DNA from: Thermomicrobiales bacterium
GTDB lineage: Bacteria > Chloroflexota > Chloroflexia > Thermomicrobiales > UBA6265
Length of the DNA stretch: 64,000 bases
Direction of reading: 5' to 3'
NCBI GenBank assembly: GCA_030447415.1
Contig: JAUJOZ010000003.1
Location: forward strand, 83,532-147,531
The translations under genes were made by a program, and so were the position numbers. Position 1 is the first letter of the stretch. Each line of letters starts with the position of its first letter. Of the stretch, positions 27,063-35,401 are shown piece after piece. The notes under the pieces were generated by a model. The model did no database searches and was not told the DNA's origin. It saw nothing but the letters and a program-made list of their open reading frames with translations.

Positions 27063-27503
27063 ATGCTCGGAGAATTGATCGGGCAGTGCGCGGGGAAGGT
27101 GACTGGGATCCGAGTGCTACCGACCCAGGGGCAGTACGCCAGGCTGGAGGTGTCGCTGCAGGGCCAGGGTAATCTGTTGGGCCAGCCGATCACCGAATTT
27201 GGGACGTATGTGCAGACGGTGCGGTCGGGTGGCGTGCTGCAAGGAGAAGCGCACAACGTGATGATCACTTCCAACGGAGAGGTCGCCGACTGGTTCGGCG
27301 GGGGCGTGGGCCGGCAGGCCGGGCCGGGCTTCAAGTCGACCTACGGCGCCTACGGCCGTTTCGACTCCGCCCAGGCTGCACTGGCGCAGCTTGAAATGGT
27401 GGCCACGGCCATCGAGTACGACGTGGAGGAGGACGGCAGCTACCGCTGGCAGATGTGGGAATGGACCGGCGCAAGTGGCCCAGAAGTGGTCGGGGCGAGG
27501 TAG
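27063..27503 (+). CDS. Conserved hypothetical protein (~146 aa)
   Basis: 146 residues from ATG 27063, with GGAGGAGGAGAAC upstream, an excellent ribosome-binding site. It is soluble and probably an all-beta barrel: GKVTGIRVLPTQGQYARLEV, TEFGTYVQTVRSGGVLQGEA and a Trp-rich end YRWQMWEWTG. The layout resembles small lipocalin-like or DUF3224-type barrels, but I cannot assign a family. It lies 30 bases before the DUF1326 gene and may be transcribed with it. Confidence 0.65.
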   Translation: MLGELIGQCAGKVTGIRVLPTQGQYARLEVSLQGQGNLLGQPITEFGTYVQTVRSGGVLQGEAHNVMITSNGEVADWFGGGVGRQAGPGFKSTYGAYGRFDSAQAALAQLEMVATAIEYDVEEDGSYRWQMWEWTGASGPEVVGAR

Positions 27504-27533
27504 CACCGGACAACAAAGACGGAGGGAACTTCA

Positions 27534-28136
27534 ATGGGCTGGCGTGCAACAGGACAGTCGATCGAATTGTGCAGCTGCAAGCTGCTTTGCCCGTACTGGC
27601 TGAGCCCGGAAGTCGAGCCGGATCAAGGGTGGTGCTCCGGGGCTTTTCGTTTTCGAGATCGGTGAGGGCAACTCCGATGGGGTCGACCTAGCCGGTTGCA
27701 AAGTAGCGGTCGGCCTTGAATGGCCGGGGAACTTTTGGGCTGGTCACGGCACCGCTCGCCTCTACATTGACGGAGCGACAACCGTTGAGCAGCGGCGGGA
27801 GCTGGAGGGCATCTTCGGGGGCCAGAAGGGCGGTCCCCTGGCAACTGTGTTGCCTGCCATCATAACTAACGTGCTGCCCACACGGGTCACCACGATCGAC
27901 ATCCAGTGGGGCGACAATCCGTCCATCACCGTCGACAACGTGGCCTCTTTGAGATTGCAGCCGCTGAAGAACCAGGCGGGGGCCGGACCACGGTTCAAGG
28001 CGCCATAACCATGGCCGCGTTTCAGCTGGAGAGCATGGACCTAGCCAGCAGCAGAGGCAGCCGCTGGTCCGATCCCGAGTTGCGCCCCTGGCAAGGCGAC
28101 TCCGGCACCCTGCACGTCTTCAGCTGGAGTGGATGA
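27534..28136 (+). pseudogene. DUF1326 protein, two frameshifts
   Basis: ATG 27534 follows GGAGGG. The N-terminus MGWRATGQSIELCSCKLLCP has the DUF1326 'CxCxxxCP' pattern. The frame breaks near 27650, resumes as EIGEGNSDGVDLAGCKVAVG, then breaks again near 27975 in a GGGGG run, and finishes as TVQGAITMAAFQLESMDLAS to FSWSG at 28136. Joined, it is a full-length ~200-residue DUF1326 protein of unknown function. It precedes a DUF2182 gene, the usual partner of this family. Confidence 0.82.
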
Positions 28137-28142
28137 TCTGGG

Positions 28143-28952
28143 ATGCGCACGATGGCTGAACGCCCGACAGCGTCGTATCCGCTGGCGCGGGAACGTAACC
28201 TCATCCTGATCGCGCTCCTCGTCCTTGCGGCGGCGGGCTGGGCCGTCGTTGCCTGGCAATCTTCGGGAAGCCGCGGTGGGATGGCGATGGACGGCGGGCG
28301 CATGGGACTGACCATGGGCATGGAGGCTCCGCTGTTCCTTGCCATGTGGGTCGCGATGATGGTCGCCATGATGTTCCCGACAGCCGCGCCAATGATCCTG
28401 GTCTTCCATCGGATCCAGGCGAACCGCCGCCAGCGCGGCCAGCGGTTCATACCCACCTCGATGTTCGTTGGCTCGTATCTGCTTGTCTGGACCATGTTTG
28501 GCGCGACCGCCTTCTTCGCCGCTAGCATGGCCGGCGAGCTGGCACACCACGTCCCGTTCCTCGACCAGCAGGCGGCACGTATCGGCGGCCTAGTACTCAT
28601 CGCCGCCGGCCTCTACCAGCTGTCTGGCCTCAAGCGTGCCTGCCTTTCGAAATGCCGTAGCCCCATGGGCTTCGTTCTCGACTCCTGGCGCGACGGCTGG
28701 AGCGGTACGCTGAGGATGGGGATTGGGCACGGGGCCTACTGCCTGGGCTGCTGCTGGTTGCTGTTCGTCATCCTTTTCCCGCTCGGCGTGATGAACGTCG
28801 CCGCCATGCTCGCCATCACCGTTCTGATTTTCGCCGAGAAGTCGCTGCCTTTCGGCGAGCGCGTCGCGTCGCTCGCGGCCGTCGCTCTCGTCGCCTACGG
28901 CGCAGTCGTGCTCGTCCTTCCCGATGCGCTCCCCGCGATGCGGGCTTCATGA
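28143..28952 (+). CDS. DUF2182 metal-binding-type integral membrane protein
   Basis: 269 residues with about six membrane helices. The family signature is the Met/Trp-rich EAPLFLAMWVAMMVAMMFPT followed by AAPMILVF, then QLSGLKRACLSKCRSP and GHGAYCLGCCWLLF. Conserved Met, His and Cys in the membrane suggest metal handling, but no activity is established. It begins seven bases after the DUF1326 stop; the two families are regularly neighbours, implying a joint role. An in-frame ATG at 28155 is an alternative start. Confidence 0.88.
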   Translation: MRTMAERPTASYPLARERNLILIALLVLAAAGWAVVAWQSSGSRGGMAMDGGRMGLTMGMEAPLFLAMWVAMMVAMMFPTAAPMILVFHRIQANRRQRGQRFIPTSMFVGSYLLVWTMFGATAFFAASMAGELAHHVPFLDQQAARIGGLVLIAAGLYQLSGLKRACLSKCRSPMGFVLDSWRDGWSGTLRMGIGHGAYCLGCCWLLFVILFPLGVMNVAAMLAITVLIFAEKSLPFGERVASLAAVALVAYGAVVLVLPDALPAMRAS

Positions 28953-28990
28953 GCGCCGTATGCAACCTTCACGCGAGAGGAGCACCCCGC

Positions 28991-29551
28991 ATGCACGGCT
29001 CAGGAATCGATCGGCTCGCGCGCGAGTTGGCCGGCGGGCGCTCCCGCCGCGCCGTCGTCAAGGCCCTCGCGGGCGCCGCCGCCGGGGGACTGCTCGCCGC
29101 CCTCGGCGGGCGCGGGGCCGGAGCCGCCGGCGAGAAGGTCCGCGTCTGCCACCTGACCGGCTCGGCCACGACCCCGGTTATCTTGATCGAGGTCAGCCCC
29201 AACGCCGTCGCGGAGCACGAGGCGCACGGCGACGCGATCGAGCCCGACTTCGGCACCGACCCGGCGCATTGCAACGGCTGCGGGAACGCCTGCGACGCGG
29301 GTCAGGCGTGCGTCAACGGCGCCTGCCAGGACGCCTGTCTTGCCCTGGGGGCGGTCTGCGACCCGGCGGACAACCAGTGCTGCCAGGACGAGGAGCAGAT
29401 CGCCTGCGCGGAGGTGGCGGCGCCGGCGTGCGGCGGAGGGCCGCGGTGCTGCCGCCCAGGCACCGGCTCCTGCATCAACGACTGCGACTGCTGCGGATCG
29501 CTCTTGTGCAACGAGTCCGGAAGGTGCGACAACGACCCCGGCTTTGACTGA
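28991..29551 (+). CDS. Tat-exported cysteine-rich protein
   Basis: 186 residues from ATG 28991, with GAGAGGAG upstream. The N-terminus carries a twin-arginine-like signal (GRSRRAVVKALAGAAAGGLL). The mature part has a VCHLTGSATTPVI region and then a dense run of Cys motifs (HCNGCGNACDAGQACVNG, then CDCCGSLLCNESGRCDN), like small disulfide-knot or dickerin-type repeats of secreted proteins. It was probably folded before export. Function unknown. It is the last gene before the ISL3-like transposon. Confidence 0.75.
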   Translation: MHGSGIDRLARELAGGRSRRAVVKALAGAAAGGLLAALGGRGAGAAGEKVRVCHLTGSATTPVILIEVSPNAVAEHEAHGDAIEPDFGTDPAHCNGCGNACDAGQACVNGACQDACLALGAVCDPADNQCCQDEEQIACAEVAAPACGGGPRCCRPGTGSCINDCDCCGSLLCNESGRCDNDPGFD

Positions 29552-29779
29552 GCCCGCGCCGACCGGGCGCGCGGCGGCCCACACGGCCGGGTGTGAGACG
29601 CGCGCACCACCGGCGGGGACCTCGGCCACGCGCAGGGCGGACCTGCCAGACATGGGAAGTCGGAATGGATGATCCGGTGGAAGCGCGTCGCGGCGCTTCC
29701 GCGCGGCATCACGCGCCCTCGTTTGCCACGCCCGACTGCACACATGTGTCAAGCATGTCGGCTCTCCCGCAGAGTTGGT

Positions 29780-29813
29780 GAAGCCGACAAGCGGTGGAAG
29801 CCGACAAGCGGTG
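29780..29813. repeat. Perfect 17-bp tandem repeat (two copies) inside the left transposon end
   Basis: GAAGCCGACAAGCGGTG occurs twice head to tail directly inside the left inverted repeat. Its position suggests transposase-binding subterminal repeats, though a simple duplication is possible. Confidence 0.7.
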
Positions 29814-30015
29814 TTGGTGAAGAGCGGGCAGGATCGGGTCCGGGGCTCGGGAACGGCGGCGTTGGCCGCGGCGAGAGCATCGCGTGCTGCTTGGGATCGG
29901 TGGCAATCCGGGCACCGCCCTGCGTGTTGGGAATCGGGTAGTCTCCACTCGGCCCGGCCGAGCCTCTGAGCCGCCCGAAGGGCTGTAAGATCGAGGACCA
30001 CATGGAGGTATGCCG

Positions 30016-30558
30016 ATGGGCAAGGTGGCCTTTGGCATGACCATGTCGTTGGATGGCTTCGTCGCCGACCGGAAAGGCGACGTGAGCATCCTTTACCCGG
30101 ACATGGCTGAGTGGGGGCATACGGAAACGGCCAAGGAGATCATCGAGTCGACCGGCACCGTGGTCATGGGCCGCCATTCGTACGACATGGCGGTGGGAGG
30201 GGACTGGTCCGACTACGAGTTCCGGGTGCCGATCTTCGTGCTGACCCACCACCCCCCGGAGAGGCCCGCTCGGGGCCGCGACTTCACCTTCGTCACCGAC
30301 GGCGTGGAGAACGCGATACGCCAGGCGCGCGCGGCGGCCGGCGACAAGGACGTCACCGTGGTCGGCGGGGTGGACACCGGCCGGCAACTGCTGCGCGCGG
30401 GCCTCATCGACGAACTCCACATCGACATCATGCCCATCCTCCTCGGCGACGGGCTCAGGCTGTTCGAGCGCTGGCAGACCGAACCGATTCAGCTGGAACG
30501 CATCAAGGTCAGGGAGTCGGGCGTCAGGGCCGAGCTCAGGTTTCGCGTTGTGAAGTAA
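30016..30558 (+). CDS. RibD C-terminal/dihydrofolate reductase-like protein (transposon passenger)
   Basis: 180 residues from ATG 30016; GGAGG lies seven bases upstream, which favours it over ATG 30010. The fold is the RibD_C/DHFR type: KVAFGMTMSLDGFVADRKGD, GTVVMGRHSYDMAVGG, VTVVGGVDTGRQLLRAGLID and a DELHIDIMPILLGDGLRLF end. Many such stand-alone proteins are NADPH-dependent reductases of unknown substrate. It lies between the left transposon end and the transposase, so it seems to travel with the element. Confidence 0.85.
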   Translation: MGKVAFGMTMSLDGFVADRKGDVSILYPDMAEWGHTETAKEIIESTGTVVMGRHSYDMAVGGDWSDYEFRVPIFVLTHHPPERPARGRDFTFVTDGVENAIRQARAAAGDKDVTVVGGVDTGRQLLRAGLIDELHIDIMPILLGDGLRLFERWQTEPIQLERIKVRESGVRAELRFRVVK

Positions 30559-30695
30559 GCTGGCACCGTCGGAACATCGCACGGCCCTCCTCGCGCACGA
30601 ATGAGCGCCGCCGAAGCGGCTACAGGTACCCCCCGAAAGACCCATCCCCATCCCTCGCCACGAAGTGGTGGCTGCCACGCCGGAGGAGGTGCCCC

Positions 30696-32357
30696 GTGGT
30701 CGCCGCCTGCCTGCCGATCCCGCCGTCGCTCCACGCCGAGGCGCTCCTGCTCGGTGAGGACGGGCTGACGATCCTGGCCTCCTCGGACGCGACCGCCGGC
30801 CGCTGCCCTGTCTGTGGCGAACCCGCGGATCGGGTCCACAGCCGCTACGCGCGCACGCTGGCCGACCTGCCCTGGGCACGGCTCGCCGTCCGCCTCCGGG
30901 TGCGGGTACGCAAGTTCTTCTGCGACAACGACGCCTGCGCCCGGCGCGTCTTCGCCGAACGACTGGACGGGATCGCCCAAGCGTGCGCGCGTCGCACCGA
31001 CTGCCAGCGGGACGCGCTCACGGCGATCGCCTTCGCCCTCGGGGACGAAGCGGGGGCGCGGCTTGCCGACCGGCTGGGGTAGCGGGCCAGTCCCGACACC
31101 CTGCTGCGCCTGATCCGCGGCGCCCCCGAGGCCGTGTACCCGATGCCGACCGTCCTCGGCGTCGACGACTGGGCGATCCACAAGGGCTTGACGTACGGCA
31201 CGATCCTCGTCGACTTGGAGCGGCATCGCCCCGTCGACCTCCTGCCAGATCGCTCCAGTGCGAGCCTCGCCGCTTGGCTGCGGGCGCACCCAGGCGTCGC
31301 GGTGATCGCCCGCGACCGCGCCGGGGCCTACGCCGAAGGCGCGCGGGACGGCGCGCCCGACGCGGTGCAGGTCGCCGACCGCTGGCACCTGGTCGACAAC
31401 CTGGCTGACGCCTTGGAAGTGGTCCTCCGCGCCAAGGGGGCCTGCCTCAAGGCGGCCGCCGCGGCACTCATCGCCCAAGCCACGGCCAAGGAAGCCGAAC
31501 ACCCACGCTCCCCGCCCGACGAGGTGTACCAGGACAAGCGGCGGCATCCCCACCCGGAGCGCTGGCGGGAACGGCAGGCGGCCGCGGCCGAAGCGGGCGT
31601 GGCGCGCCGCCGGGCGAACTACGAACGGGCCCGCGCGCTCCACGCCAACGGCGCCTGCGTCGCCCAGATCGCGCGGACGGTCGGCATCTCCCGGATGACC
31701 GTCTACCGGTACCTGCGCGAGGGGCCGCCGCAGCGCAAGCGGCACAGCGTCCACGGCCGGCAGCGCGTGCTCGAACCGTGGGAGCCCTACCTGCTGCGGC
31801 GCTGGGAAGAAGGCTGCCGGATGGCCACCCGGCTCTGGCGGGAGATCCAAGCCCAGGGGTTCGCCCACTCCTTATCCAACGTCCAGCGCTTCGTGGCCCA
31901 GGTGCGCCGGGAGGGGCCACCCCCGGCCGGTCGGCCGCGCACGGCGCTGACCAAACCCGAGGGACCGCCGCCCCGGCACGTCGCCGCGCTCGTCCTGCGG
32001 CGGCCCGAGCGGCGGACCGAGGCGCAGCGCGCCTACTTGACCCAGCTGCGGACCGAGGACGCGGCCATTGCCACGGCGGTCGACCTGGCCGAGGCCTTCC
32101 TGGTGATGGTGCGCCGGTGGGAGGGCGCGCGGCTGCTGGCCTGGTTGGAGCGGGCCGAGGCGAGCGACGTCGACGAGCTGAAGCGATTCGCGGGCAGACT
32201 GCGGGAGGACCGGGACGCCGTGCAGGCCGGGCTGACGCTGCGCCACAGCAACGGGCAGACGGAAGGGCAGGTCACGCGACTGAAACTCGTCAAGCGCCTG
32301 GGCTACGGGCGCGCCAACCTCGATCTGCTCCGCAAGCGGGTGCTCCGGGCGGCCTGA
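30696..32357 (+). pseudogene. ISL3-family transposase interrupted by an in-frame TAG
   Basis: One reading frame carries the whole ~553-codon transposase from GTG 30696 (GGAGGAGG upstream), but TAG at 31080-31082 splits it after DRLG. The N-terminal zinc finger is CPVCGEPADRVHSRYARTLA with CDNDACARRVFAERL. Past the stop the DDE core is visible (VLGVDDWAIHKGLTYGTILV, VIARDRAGAYAEGA, and NGQTEGQVTRLKLVKRLGYG with the catalytic Glu). An HTH insert (CVAQIARTVGISRMTVYRYL) lies between. Unless the amber codon is suppressed or an error, this copy is inactive. Confidence 0.88.
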
Positions 32358-32540
32358 CCGGCCGGCTCCCCGAAGCACCGAGGTCGCCCCTATCCCCGAA
32401 TCACCGGAACTGCGGGAGAGCCGACATCCTTGACACATGTTTGCACTCGCCCGTGGCAGACTTTGCCCCCTCCTGACCGCGTGGCTCGGGCGTCCGGAGC
32501 CGGGCGGACGGGCCGCTTCCGCCCAACACTGGAGCACCGC

Positions 32541-33524
32541 ATGGACACCGACCAACGGCCGTCTCCTCACGGCCCCACCCTTGGGAGCGCCAGGGGTGTG
32601 AGCGCCGCCCAGGCCGAGGCTTTCCTTGTTGCCCGTTTTGGGCCCGATGTCAGCGACGTCGCGCCCATCGGCCGCGGCGAGTGGTCAAGAGGCTACGCCT
32701 TCCGGTGCGGCGGCGCCGACTACGTCGCCCGGTTCGGCGCCTACCTCGAGGACTTCGCCAAGGACCGCCTGGCGACGCGCTTCGCCTCGCCCGGCCTCCC
32801 GATTCCGGCCGTCACCGAGATTGGCCAGGCCCTCGGCGGCCACTACGCCATTTCGGAGCGGGCGTTTGGCGCCTACCTCGACGGGCTCGACGGCCAACAG
32901 CTGCGCGCCACCCTGCCGTCGCTGTTGGCCGCGCTCGATGCGGCGCGGCGCGCCGACCTGTCGGCGTCGACGGGGTACGGGGGGTGGGGCGCCGACGGGG
33001 CAGCCCCCTTCCCGAGTTGGCGGGTAGCCCTCCTCGCCGTCGCCAGCGACCGGCCGAACGACCGAACGCACGGCTGGCGGGAGCGCCTGGAGGCCTCCCC
33101 GGTGGGGCCGAAGCCGTTCGACGAGGCGTTTGGCCGCCTTCGCGTCCTCGTGGACTGCTGCCCCGAGGAGCGTCACCTCATTCACAGTGACCTCCTCCAC
33201 TACAACGTCCTGGTCGCCGGCGACCGCATCTCGGCGGTGGTCGACTGGGGCTGCGCGAAGTACGGCGACTTCCTCTACGACCTTGCGTGGTTCGCGTTCT
33301 GGTCGCCCTGGTACCCGGAGTGGCGGGGCATCGATTTCGTCCATGAAGCGGCGTGTCACTCCGCAGCGATTGGCCTGGACGTGCCGCATTTCGAGGAGCG
33401 ATTGCGCTGCTGCCAGGTCCACATCGGCCTGGACGGGCAGCAATACAACGCCTTCACGGGGAATTGGGGAGAGCTGGAGGCGACGGCCAGTCGAACCCTA
33501 GCGGTGGCGCGGGGCGGCCACTGA
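32541..33524 (+). CDS. Aminoglycoside phosphotransferase-family (APH/choline kinase-like) enzyme
   Basis: 327 residues from ATG 32541 (GGAG upstream). The APH fold is clear: N-lobe IGRGEWSRGYAFRCGGADYV, hinge HYAISERAFGAYL, catalytic loop HLIHSDLLHYNVLVAGDRIS and the metal-binding AVVDWGCAKYGDFLYDLAWF. All catalytic residues (HSDxxxxN, D of VDWG) are present, so it should be an active ATP-dependent phosphotransferase. The substrate is unknown; the family includes antibiotic and metabolic kinases. It sits directly after the transposon and may be accessory. Confidence 0.9.
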   Translation: MDTDQRPSPHGPTLGSARGVSAAQAEAFLVARFGPDVSDVAPIGRGEWSRGYAFRCGGADYVARFGAYLEDFAKDRLATRFASPGLPIPAVTEIGQALGGHYAISERAFGAYLDGLDGQQLRATLPSLLAALDAARRADLSASTGYGGWGADGAAPFPSWRVALLAVASDRPNDRTHGWRERLEASPVGPKPFDEAFGRLRVLVDCCPEERHLIHSDLLHYNVLVAGDRISAVVDWGCAKYGDFLYDLAWFAFWSPWYPEWRGIDFVHEAACHSAAIGLDVPHFEERLRCCQVHIGLDGQQYNAFTGNWGELEATASRTLAVARGGH

Positions 33525-33529
33525 CCGTT

Positions 33530-33562
33530 GCCGCAGGTTTGCCGCAGGTTTACCGCAGGTTT
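33530..33562. repeat. 11-bp tandem repeat, three copies
   Basis: GCCGCAGGTTT is present three times in a row (the third unit begins with A). It lies immediately after the phosphotransferase stop and before the 19-bp repeats. Confidence 0.8.
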
Positions 33563-33590
33563 TGGCCGCCCGTCCCTCAGCGGTGTCCGA

Positions 33591-33647
33591 CCGATGGCAT
33601 GGGGTGTTCCCGATTGCATGGGGTGTTCCGGAGCGCATGGGGTATCC
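33591..33647. repeat. 19-bp direct repeat, three head-to-tail copies (iteron-like)
   Basis: Three contiguous 19-bp units share GCATGGGGTGTTC or a close variant; the first two differ by a single base. The period fits about two helical turns, as in protein-binding iterons. Related units recur at 34461-34498. Confidence 0.8.
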
Positions 33648-33704
33648 GCGACGGCCCCGCGGGCGCGCCGTGCCGGGCACCCCGTCTGGTACCGTTCCGC
33701 CGCG

Positions 33705-33974
33705 ATGACGAGCCACGTGGGCAACCAACGGCGGCGCGGGGAACCGGTGCTGGTCGGGTGTGATCTGCGGCGCCTGTCGCCGCGGCAGTACGCCTGCCTA
33801 CGCCTCGCCGCCGCGGGCCTGTCCAACGCCGAGATCGGCGCGCGGCTGGGCATCGCCGGCGACACGGTCCGCAACCATCGTGACATCGCCCACCGCCGGA
33901 TCGGCCTCGGCGTGCTCGGGGCGGGGCGCCGGCGCAAGACGCGGGTCGCCTCGCCAGCTTCCTGGTCGGGATGA
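33705..33974 (+). CDS. Small LuxR/GerE-type HTH protein
   Basis: 89 residues from ATG 33705. The central part is a GerE helix-turn-helix: LSPRQYACLRLAAAGLSNAE, then IGARLGIAGDTVRNHRDIAH. No receiver or sensor domain is attached, so it is a stand-alone DNA-binding protein. It lies just after the iteron-like repeats, which are natural candidate targets. Its stop overlaps the start of a 28-codon ORF (ATGA). Confidence 0.65.
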   Translation: MTSHVGNQRRRGEPVLVGCDLRRLSPRQYACLRLAAAGLSNAEIGARLGIAGDTVRNHRDIAHRRIGLGVLGAGRRRKTRVASPASWSG

Positions 33975-34057
33975 CGGAGACCGGCGCGACACCGGCGCAG
34001 ATCGCGGCCGCGCTCCGGGAGCTGGATGTCACGATGGCGGAGGACCGCCGCCGATGA
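33971..34057 (+). CDS. 28-residue ORF coupled to the HTH gene
   Basis: ATG 33971 overlaps the preceding TGA (ATGA). The product, MTETGATPAQIAAALRELDV then TMAEDRRR, looks like a single amphipathic helix. Expression is plausible from the coupling, but nothing else supports it. Confidence 0.35.
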   Translation: MTETGATPAQIAAALRELDVTMAEDRRR

Positions 34058-34073
34058 CGGCGCGCCGGCCGCC

Positions 34074-34486
34074 TCATCTCCCGCCGCCGTCGATCCCCCA
34101 CGTCCTCGCCGCCCACGTCGGCTGTCTCGGCGCGCCGGTCCGGTCGGCGGCCGAGCCGTCTCCGGCGTCGGTCTGCGCCGGGCTCGGGCCGCGTCCGGTC
34201 GCATCCGCGCCCGTCGACGCCGGGCGTTCGTCCGCGTCACGGCTGAACCTGAGTTCCCACAGCAATCGGCCCAGGACGTCGCGGCTGTAGCGGCCGTGCA
34301 CGAACGTCGGGGAGCCGATGCCGAACCCCGACGCGCGCCGCCGTGCATGCGGCAACGCGACCGGCCCTGCACGGTCCAGTTGGCGCAGGGTTCGCCACGG
34401 CGGGTCTTGGCCCCCGCAGACGCGCTCCCGGCGGCGGTGTCCGCAGACCCGCGCCGCGGGGCGTCATGGGGTCTCCATCGGTGCAT
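34074..34486 (-). pseudogene. 'MHGG' motif protein of phage/ICE type, frameshifted
   Basis: The N-terminal frame from ATG 34486 reads KTRRGEPCANWTVQGRSRCR then MHGGARRGS; a frameshift near 34345 continues as IGSPTFVHGRYSRDVLGRLL and ends at 34074. 'RCRMHGGxxxG...xHGRYS' proteins are common beside terminase and replication genes of actinobacterial phages and integrative elements, with a likely zinc-binding Cys/His pair. Function unknown. The start lies within the second iteron cluster. Confidence 0.55.
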
Positions 34487-34498
34487 GGGGTGTCCATT
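34461..34498. repeat. 19-bp direct repeat, two further copies
   Basis: Two adjacent 19-bp units with the CATGGGGT(C/G)TCCAT core match the triplet at 33591-33647 in period and core. They overlap the start of the minus-strand MHGG gene, so protein binding here would affect its expression. Confidence 0.75.
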
Positions 34499-34682
34499 CT
34501 GGCTCCCCCGCCGAGGGTGTCGGCGTCGGGTCCCGGCCCGCCCAGGGATGCGGGCGCCGGCTCGAGGTGGTGACAGCTGGAAAATGCTAAGAAATGCTAA
34601 GGTCGCGACCGCCATCGCCGCCACGGCGAGTGGGCTGGAGCGACGCGGCGCAGGAGCCATGCGCGCGACGAGGGGGCAGACG

Positions 34683-35382
34683 ATGGGCGGCGTCCGCGGC
34701 ACGACGGCTGAGGAGGTGAAGGCGGCGATGGTGCGCGGGCGCCTCGTGGGCTACGACCAAACGCTCGCCGCGGCCCGGTCGCGTCTGGCCGACCTGGAGA
34801 CCCAGCGCGCCGCCGTCGAGCGGGTGGCCGGGCGGCCTGGCGAGGAGCCGGATCCCGACCTCGGGGTCGTGCTCGACGCCGCGCGCGCCGCGCTGGCCGA
34901 CGCGATCACCGAGGCAACGGCGGTCGTCCGCGGGGCCGAGGACCGCGCGCGGGGGTGCGGCGCGAGCTGCGCCTCCGCCGGCGCCGGCGCTCTTCTCCGC
35001 CCCGGACCGGGCGCGGCGCGCGGCCACGGCCCAGGGGGAAGCGCTGGTGGCCGCCTGGATCCGGGCCCACGAGCTGACCGCCGGGCGCGGGCCGCCGGGG
35101 TCGTCGCTCCTCGCCGCCGGCGCGGACGCGGACCCGGTCCAGCTCGCCGCCGCCGAGGCCGAGCTGCGGGCCGTCGACGCGGCGCTCCCCGCGGCGCGGG
35201 AGGCGTTCCGTCTGGCCGAGGAAGCGGCCGCGGCGGCGCGGGCGCGGGCCGAGGAACTCGGGGCCGGGGAGGCGACCCTGCGGCGGGTCGTGGTCTACGA
35301 CGACGACTTCGCGCCGGCCCTCGCCGAGCTGGTGGTCCTCGTCGTGGCCACGGCGCCGGGCCCCATGGGAGCGCCGTGGTGA
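34683..35382 (+). CDS. Ala-rich coiled-coil protein, one frameshift
   Basis: ATG 34683 is preceded by GAGGGGG at good spacing. The first part (GYDQTLAAARSRLADLETQR) and the second (APALFSAPDRARRAATAQGE, then LVAAWIRAHELTAGRG and ELRAVDAALPAAREAF) lie in different frames joined near 34965; together they make a ~230-residue helical protein. This composition is typical of small structural or scaffold-like proteins of mobile elements. No function is recognised. Confidence 0.5.
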
Positions 35383-35401
35383 GGGGGCGAGGAGGGCGAT
35401 C

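Larger units (their letters stand above)
29724..32458 (+). mobile_element. ISL3-like transposon with RibD/DHFR-like passenger gene
   Basis: About 2.7 kb bounded by inverted ends: left 29724-29772, right 32410-32458. Both read inward through a CACATGTGTCAAG core to GGCTCTCCCGCAG and a GGTGA a few bases further. The GGCTCT tip is typical of ISL3 ends; the outer ~35 bases are an unusual extension. Inside are a RibD-type gene, a transposase interrupted by a TAG, and a 17-bp tandem repeat next to the left end. No clear target duplication is seen, and the outer boundary could be a few bases off. Confidence 0.75.

Noticed and set aside
29724..34500. CRISPR array considered for the repeated motifs
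   Set aside because: Repeats are tandem without spacers, or inverted ends of mobile elements; no cas genes are present.
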